From: an uncultured Eubacterium sp.
GTDB taxonomy: Bacteria; Bacillota; Clostridia; Peptostreptococcales; Anaerovoracaceae
Assembly (NCBI GenBank): GCA_900542385.1
Contig: UQNP01000055.1
Location: forward strand, 1-10,470
Direction of reading: 5' to 3'
DNA: 10,470 nucleotides
Each line of letters begins with the position of its first letter. Position 1 is the stretch's first letter. The notes under the pieces are model-generated. The model made no database searches. It saw only the letters and a program-made list of their open reading frames with translations, and was not told the DNA's origin. A program made the position numbers and the translations under genes. Shown piece by piece: positions 6,365-10,470 of the stretch.

Positions 6365-7624
6365 ATGAAAAAGAATAGTAAAAAACGACATTTAAAAGCT
6401 GTGCTATTGGTGATGCTCGCTGCCGTAGCCGTATCGGCGGTGGTGCTGCTGAACACGGCGCCGGTGGAAAAAGCTCTGGATGTATCCGCGGTGAAGGAAA
6501 GCGAAATAAAGACTGCTACGGTGGGAAGCGCAGGAGATATCATGCTGCACAGTCCTTTTTACAGATCGCCTGATTATAAAACAGAGGACGGCAGTTATGA
6601 TTTCAGCGATTGCTTTAAGTTCATAGAGCAGGTTTATTCCAAGGCGTCGTATATGGCTGTCAATCTTGAGACGACTCTTGCAGGCGGAGGATCGGGATAT
6701 TCAGGATATCCGATGTTCAGATCGCCGGACTCCATAGCGGATTCCTTATCTGAAAGCGGGGTGGATCTGATGCTGCTGGCTAATAATCACATATATGACA
6801 GTGGAAAAGAAGGCTTCATGAGAACATCGCAGATATTGGCTGAAAAGGGAATAAATTATACAGGAGCCAGACATTCGGACGATGAAAAGAAATATATCGT
6901 AAAAGATGTGGAAGGAATAAAAATCGGCATAGTCAATTTTACGTATGAAACTCCGAGAAGCGACGATCTGAAAGGTATCAACGGAAATCCTGTAGATGAA
7001 GAAAGTGCGGGATATCTAAATTCCTTTGATCCTGATGACCGGGAAGCTTTTTACAACGAAATGAGAGAGTGTCTTAATTCGATGGAAAATGACGGCGCGG
7101 AATTTACCATAGTCTACCTTCATTGGGGAGAAGAATACCATCTGAAAGAGTCGGGATGGCAGCGTGAAATTGCGCAGAAATTGTGCGACATGGGAGTGGA
7201 TGCGCTGATCGGAAGCCATCCTCATGTGGTCCAGCCGGTAGATGTTTTTAAAAGTGAGACCGGTGATGATAAAGAACACTTGATGTTCTGTGCTTTTTCT
7301 GTGGGAAACCAACTTTCCAATCAGAGGCGGGAGATGATGAATCTTAATACGGGCCATACGGAAGACGGACTTGTGATCTATCTTGACATTAAAAAAGATG
7401 AGGAAAGAACATATCTTTCGGGAGTAGATTATGTGCCTACATGGGTTTATAAAAATCAGGCAGGCCCCGTATACTACATACTCCCGGCAGATAACGCAGC
7501 AGATATAGAGACGTACACGGGTATAGGCGGCATACGTCAGTCCGTGGAAGATTCGTATGAACGCACATGGAGCATAATAGAAGAAGGTGCGTCAAAGGTG
7601 CGGGAAGCTTACGGCTTTGATTAA
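6365..7624 (+). CDS. capA: CapA family (poly-gamma-glutamate capsule type) metallophosphatase-fold protein
   Basis: Membrane-anchored extracytoplasmic protein of the PGA_cap / CapA (YwtB, PgsA-like) family, a calcineurin-like phosphoesterase fold. The 419-residue product has a basic N-terminus and one membrane segment (about 11-30), then the CapA domain. Metal-site motifs appear in order: GSAGDIML (D58), VNLETT (N100, E102), LLANNHIYD (N140, N141, H142), LHWGEEY (H253) and IGSHPHVVQPVDVF (H285, H287). Length is in the family's usual range. No capB, capC or capD lies beside it, so polyglutamate synthesis is not supported; isolated CapA-like proteins are common in Clostridia and mostly uncharacterised. 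The ATG at 6365 has AGGA (6356-6359) 5 nt upstream. Its TAA interleaves with the stop of the convergent minus-strand gene in the palindrome TTAA. Confidence 0.9.
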   Translation: MKKNSKKRHLKAVLLVMLAAVAVSAVVLLNTAPVEKALDVSAVKESEIKTATVGSAGDIMLHSPFYRSPDYKTEDGSYDFSDCFKFIEQVYSKASYMAVNLETTLAGGGSGYSGYPMFRSPDSIADSLSESGVDLMLLANNHIYDSGKEGFMRTSQILAEKGINYTGARHSDDEKKYIVKDVEGIKIGIVNFTYETPRSDDLKGINGNPVDEESAGYLNSFDPDDREAFYNEMRECLNSMENDGAEFTIVYLHWGEEYHLKESGWQREIAQKLCDMGVDALIGSHPHVVQPVDVFKSETGDDKEHLMFCAFSVGNQLSNQRREMMNLNTGHTEDGLVIYLDIKKDEERTYLSGVDYVPTWVYKNQAGPVYYILPADNAADIETYTGIGGIRQSVEDSYERTWSIIEEGASKVREAYGFD

Positions 7625-8004
7625 AATACGTTTTTAAGATCAGGTATCTCGTTTCTGTGGAGCAGTTCAAGCTGCTCCTTCAGGTAAGAAGCTTCGCCTG
7701 ATGCATTAGAATCGTCCTCCATTTTAATGTAGTAAAATGTTTTTGACATTATGGAATCTATCTCGTTTATATCCTCGGTGCTTAAAAAATACACTGATAT
7801 TTTTTTCTGCCTTTGCCATTGTTTTGCAAGATCATTAAAATCTGACAAGGCTTTGTCCCATTCGTGTTCTACTATGGCAGGTATGATATTTTCTTCTATT
7901 TTGTATACGTACCGATCTGAACGATCTGCGGAATATTCATAGTATATATAGCAGGGTGTCAGTATTGTCAGCATACATGCAATGGATATTATCAGATCTC
8001 TCAT
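7621..8004 (-). CDS. DUF4363 family protein
   Basis: Small membrane-anchored protein of unknown function. The 127-residue product starts with a hydrophobic segment (about 4-21), then a helical, charged outer part containing ENIIPAIVEHEWDKALSDFNDLAKQWQRQKK, a heptad-like region, and EDINEIDSIMSKTFYYIKMEDDSNASGEASYLKEQLELLHRNE, the pattern I associate with DUF4363. These proteins are regularly encoded right after DUF421 proteins in Clostridia, as here. The ATG overlaps the DUF421 stop by one base (TAATG on the minus strand), with AAGGAG (plus-strand 8013-8018) 8 nt upstream, so the two are translationally coupled. The 3' end meets capA tail to tail with interleaved stop codons. Function, including any stress or membrane role, is unknown. 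Confidence 0.82.
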   Translation of the reverse strand: MRDLIISIACMLTILTPCYIYYEYSADRSDRYVYKIEENIIPAIVEHEWDKALSDFNDLAKQWQRQKKISVYFLSTEDINEIDSIMSKTFYYIKMEDDSNASGEASYLKEQLELLHRNEIPDLKNVF

Positions 8005-8705
8005 TATACTATCTCCTTCGCATGTGTTGATTTTTCGTTTTGGATGAATATATGAAGCTTGCTGTTTTCATCACAGAAGGCAAGGAACACGTCTTCATAG
8101 CGAAGGATGCCGCTGTCTGAAAGGGCTTTTTTTAATTGAGTTTCATTCCAGCCGGATGTAATAAGATTACCGCTGTACAGTGTGCCGTCTGTTATAAGTA
8201 TGACGGGAAGAGAGCCCTTTTCTTTTTTTATGGAAAGATCTTTTGCTGTCAGAGGCTTGGTTTCGGATTTCTTTATTATCGACAAGGCGCCGTTGGATTC
8301 CATAACAGCATATTCAACATCGGAGATGGAGGGGCAGCCGCCTATACGGAGCTGTTCCAGCAGATCGTTTGTCGTTATGCGCAGTTTTTTCATTTCCTTT
8401 AGATTGATCTCTCCGTTATCTATGATGATGCTGGGTGTACCGCTGAATATATTTTTAATGCGTTCGCTTTTGATAGAAAGGAAAGAAATGAATACCTGCA
8501 GAAAAAGCAGTGTGAATATGGCAGTGACTCCGGTTATCATGGATACATCCGGAGATTCTATAGGTATTGCTGCCAGCTCCGCTATCATGAACGATACTAT
8601 CAATTGAAAAGGGGACATCTTGGAAAGCTCTGCTTTGCCCATTATCCGTATGACAAACAGTATCACCATATATAAGATGACAGTGCGTATCAGTATTATA
8701 GTCAA
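8004..8705 (-). CDS. DUF421 (YetF-like) membrane protein
   Basis: Inner-membrane protein of the DUF421/YetF family, function poorly defined. The 233-residue product has three N-terminal membrane segments (about 2-20, 31-47, 54-76), with the family stretch VIRIMGKAELSKMSPFQLIV across segments 1-2, then a cytosolic domain with GTPSIIIDNGEI, LRITTNDLLEQLRIGGCPSI and SDVEYAVMESNGALSII. The start is the TTG at 8705: GGAGG (plus-strand 8713-8717) lies 7 nt upstream, and this gives the usual N-terminus just before IILIRT. A further in-frame TTG at 8726 would add seven residues but would place the ribosome site inside the coding region. The DUF4363 gene follows with a one-base overlap. In Bacillus, YetF-domain proteins have been linked to the spore membrane, but the family also occurs in non-spore-formers. 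Confidence 0.88.
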   Translation of the reverse strand: MTIILIRTVILYMVILFVIRIMGKAELSKMSPFQLIVSFMIAELAAIPIESPDVSMITGVTAIFTLLFLQVFISFLSIKSERIKNIFSGTPSIIIDNGEINLKEMKKLRITTNDLLEQLRIGGCPSISDVEYAVMESNGALSIIKKSETKPLTAKDLSIKKEKGSLPVILITDGTLYSGNLITSGWNETQLKKALSDSGILRYEDVFLAFCDENSKLHIFIQNEKSTHAKEIV

Positions 8706-8756
8706 AAAAACACCTCCGAAAATCAAATATCTGCCTCATATTTTAAACTTATTTTA

Positions 8757-8785
8757 TTGTTTGCATAAAATGGGTTTGTTATACT
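8757..8785 (+). promoter_or_regulatory. Probable extended -10 promoter for the MFS gene
   Basis: TATACT (8780-8785) is preceded by TG at 8777-8778, an extended -10 arrangement, with a weak -35 TTGTTT (8757-8762) at exactly 17 nt. Transcription would start near 8792. The 125-nt divergent region must also hold a promoter for the DUF421 gene; TAAAAT on the minus strand (8745-8740) is a possible -10, but I see no good -35 for it. Confidence 0.5.
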
Positions 8786-8830
8786 GAAAAAGATGTTACA
8801 GTCAGTTGATGTCTGTGGAGACGTGATTTT

Positions 8831-9988
8831 ATGGATAGAAGAAAATATAAGTATGCGGTTTTGTATAATTTTTCATATATGTCGATAGGCGCATTCCTTC
8901 CTCTTGTCGGACAGTATATGAGCGCCATAGGGTTTTCCGGATCTCAGATAGGCAGTATAACGGCTACAGGTACAGCGGTGGCCATATTTGCATCAGCTTT
9001 CTGGGGAAGATGTTACAGCGCTGCCGGCAGGAAATATGCAATATTGATGATGCTATGCATCATGTCGTCTGCCGTGTGCTTTGTGCTTAAAGGAATAAAT
9101 GAGTATGCTGTGTTCCTTGTGACCTTTGGTATAATGTATTTTTTTCAGGCTCCTGTAATGTCTCTTACAGATGCTTTTACGGTGGAGATGAACAGGGATT
9201 TCGGCGGCCTTAGAGCCTGGGGAGCGGTAGGCTTTGCCCTGGGAGTGTTTCTGGCAGGTATCTGTGTTGATATATTTGATCTTTCGATCATATTCTGGTT
9301 TTACATAGTAAGCTTTATTCTGGCGGCATGTGCAGTTGCAGGTATAGGAAAAGAAAAGAGAAGCGGCAGTATAAAAAAAGCTGAGGAACCGAGGAAAGCT
9401 TCCGGAGGATATATTGCCGTGCTGAAAAACAAAAAACTAAGATATCTGATAATATGCGCTTTTTTTATGGGCGGAACAAATGTGGCAAACAATACATATT
9501 TTAGTTTTTTATATATAGAAGGGGGAGGAACTGTTGCAGGAGTAGGAACTGCCATGCTTTTGATGGTGGGGAGCGAAGTGCCGTTTATGGCATGGTGCAG
9601 CAGATTGTCAAAGAGATTCACTACGGAGAAACTGCTGGCAGCGGCAATGATGATCTCAGCGGCAAGATTTATGCTGTATGGTACGGGACTTCCGTGGTGG
9701 GGGCTCATATGCTTGTTTTTTACTCAGGGAGCTGTGAACGGAATAATACTTATAGAATTTGTGAGATATGCAGCCGAATTAGCAGAGAGAGGATATGAAA
9801 ACCTCGCTATATCAGCTTATTATATAATCGGGAGCAATTTGAGCACCATATGCTGCCAACTGATCGGAGGATTCATACTGGATTATGCAAGCGCGTCGGG
9901 AGTTTATATGTTCTTTGGTTTTTTCAATCTTTGCGGGGTCATTCTTTACTTTATATTCGGTCTGTACAGGGGTGAGAAAAAATTATAA
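8831..9988 (+). CDS. MFS transporter, HcaT/MFS_1-like
   Basis: Cytoplasmic-membrane secondary transporter of the major facilitator superfamily, closest in pattern to the LacY-like branch that includes HcaT (annotated as 3-phenylpropionate transporter) and nucleoside:H+ symporters. The 385-residue product has about 12 hydrophobic segments split by a charged central loop (about 172-204). It carries a degenerate motif A after segment 2 (GRCYSAAGRKY, 59-69) and GGLRAWGAVGFALG (125-138), the LRxWGAxGFA signature of this branch. The substrate is unknown; the HcaT label is a family name only. The ATG at 8831 has GGAG (8817-8820) 10 nt upstream, part of a small hairpin (8809-8814 with 8819-8824). It is divergent from the DUF421 gene. 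No terminator is visible between its stop and the rRNA promoters 20 nt later. Confidence 0.88.
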   Translation: MDRRKYKYAVLYNFSYMSIGAFLPLVGQYMSAIGFSGSQIGSITATGTAVAIFASAFWGRCYSAAGRKYAILMMLCIMSSAVCFVLKGINEYAVFLVTFGIMYFFQAPVMSLTDAFTVEMNRDFGGLRAWGAVGFALGVFLAGICVDIFDLSIIFWFYIVSFILAACAVAGIGKEKRSGSIKKAEEPRKASGGYIAVLKNKKLRYLIICAFFMGGTNVANNTYFSFLYIEGGGTVAGVGTAMLLMVGSEVPFMAWCSRLSKRFTTEKLLAAAMMISAARFMLYGTGLPWWGLICLFFTQGAVNGIILIEFVRYAAELAERGYENLAISAYYIIGSNLSTICCQLIGGFILDYASASGVYMFFGFFNLCGVILYFIFGLYRGEKKL

Positions 9989-10008
9989 GAAAAAGATAGG
10001 TAAAAAGA

Positions 10009-10037
10009 TTGACAAGCGGGAGTAAATTTGATAATAT
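10009..10037 (+). promoter_or_regulatory. rRNA promoter P1 (upstream)
   Basis: A perfect -35 TTGACA (10009-10014) lies 17 nt before TAATAT (10032-10037, 4 of 6); GATAAT at 10030-10035 is an alternative with a short 15-nt spacer. A-runs at 9977-9982, 9990-9994 and 10002-10006 lie upstream, the first inside the last codons of the MFS gene. Transcription would start near 10044. Confidence 0.65.
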
Positions 10038-10079
10038 AACAGAGCTGTCGGAGGGGAGCAAGCGAAGAGCAGAAAAGAT

Positions 10080-10096
10080 AAAAAAAGGCAAAAAAA
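10080..10096 (+). promoter_or_regulatory. UP-element-like phased A-tracts of P2
   Basis: Two runs of seven A (10080-10086 and 10090-10096) are spaced exactly 10 nt apart, so they lie on the same helical face. Relative to the predicted P2 start (about 10136) they fall near -56 to -50 and -46 to -40, the distal and proximal alpha-subunit contact zones of rRNA UP elements. Confidence 0.6.
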
Positions 10097-10100
10097 GAGC

Positions 10101-10129
10101 TTGACAAACCGAGAGACATGCGATACAAT
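10101..10129 (+). promoter_or_regulatory. rRNA promoter P2 (proximal, near-consensus)
   Basis: TTGACA (10101-10106), a 17-nt spacer and TACAAT (10124-10129, 5 of 6) form the best sigma-A promoter in the window, 92 nt after the P1 -35 box. Transcription is expected near 10136. GAGCTT (10097-10102) and AAGCTC (10134-10139) form an inverted pair flanking the core; its meaning, if any, is unclear. Confidence 0.85.
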
Positions 10130-10135
10130 AAAAAA

Positions 10136-10408
10136 GCTCGCCAGGGAGCGGGCAAGGCCGAGACGGAAGAGTGAAAGCTGGAGAAGGAAAGGCCGAGAAC
10201 ATTGAAAACTTCATAGTGTAGAAATTTGAGTCGAATAAAAAACGATTCAAGGAAAACCAAAAGCAAAACCTGAAAAGAAGGAAGAGCGAAAGGTTTCCGA
10301 CGATTTCTAAAGACAATAATTCGGATGCGAAAGCAAGAACGCGCAAGCGTAAAGAGTTAAGAAATCAAACAGATTTAAAACTTCCTGTAAAGGGAGAGTT
10401 AAATAGAA
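10136..10408 (+). other. Pre-16S rRNA leader
   Basis: About 270 nt of transcribed leader lie between the P2 start and the 16S 5' end. It is purine-rich, has no credible gene, and contains a 10-nt direct repeat AAGGCCGAGA (10154-10163 and 10189-10198), a boxA-like site after the second copy, and a small CTTCC/GGGAG hairpin (10381-10396) just before 16S. The leader half of the RNase III processing stem should lie here, but its partner is beyond the window, so I cannot place it. Confidence 0.7.
10197..10210 (+). promoter_or_regulatory. boxA-like antitermination site
   Basis: GAACATTGAAAACT resembles the Firmicutes rRNA-leader boxA element (core TTTGAAAACT-like). It lies between the promoters and 16S, where NusB/NusE (S10) would load the antitermination complex. 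Matched by eye to the family pattern only. Confidence 0.5.

Positions 10409-10470
<62 letters not shown>

Noticed and set aside
6365..7624. Part of a capBCA polyglutamate capsule operon
   Set aside because: No capB, capC, capD or capE homologue is present on either side; only the CapA-fold protein is seen.
7659..7678. GGAGCAG/CTGCTCC hairpin as a bidirectional terminator for the convergent genes
   Set aside because: There is no T-run on either strand, and it lies inside the DUF4363 coding sequence.
9946..10346. Two minus-strand frames over the rRNA control region
   Set aside because: They are Ser/Leu/Phe-rich translations of the complement of purine-rich leader DNA and overlap the promoters and the boxA-like site.
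10009..10408. tRNA gene, riboswitch or CRISPR-like repeats upstream of 16S
   Set aside because: No cloverleaf, known aptamer pattern or regular repeat-spacer structure is visible; the only repeat is a 10-nt direct pair.

Overview
The window looks like chromosomal DNA from a low- to moderate-GC anaerobic Firmicute of the class Clostridia. The reasons are strong purine-rich Shine-Dalgarno sites, heavy use of ATA and AGA codons, clostridial-type families (DUF421/DUF4363 pair, MurJ/SpoVB flippase, YabO/RqcP next to HU) and the first ~60 bases of a Firmicutes-like 16S rRNA at the right edge. A finer placement, for example among the asporogenous Family XIII / Anaerovoracaceae, is only a guess.

Layout. 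Positions 35-4522 hold three tightly spaced plus-strand genes: a cardiolipin synthase, an amidohydrolase of the MTA/SAH deaminase type and a MurJ/SpoVB-type lipid flippase (gaps of 22 and 2 nt). After a short gap with a good sigma-A promoter comes a monocistronic HU gene closed by a textbook terminator. Next are a NimA-like PPOX flavoprotein and rqcP (yabO), overlapping by one base. A 15-bp hairpin with a T-run follows; it both resembles a terminator and buries the Shine-Dalgarno of the next gene, an unrecognised 120-residue protein with a Cys cluster. Then comes capA, whose stop codon interleaves with that of the convergent minus-strand gene for a DUF4363 protein. DUF4363 is coupled to an upstream DUF421 (YetF-like) gene. 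Divergent from that pair is an MFS transporter, followed almost at once by a ~420-nt rRNA control region with tandem sigma-A promoters, phased A-tracts, a boxA-like site and the 16S 5' end.

How it fits together. The left half is envelope and housekeeping: phospholipid synthesis, purine-nucleoside salvage or detoxification, cell-wall precursor flipping, nucleoid structure and ribosome quality control. The order flippase - HU - rqcP is the remnant of the conserved yabM-yabN-(hup)-yabO-yabP-yabQ-divIC neighbourhood; mazG/yabN, the sporulation genes yabP and yabQ, and divIC are absent here, which fits (but does not prove) a non-sporulating lineage. I see no mobile element, CRISPR array, tRNA gene or defence system. 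No convincing new multi-gene system is visible. The items most worth a second look are the terminator/RBS hairpin with its orphan Cys-cluster protein, and the architecture of the rRNA control region.
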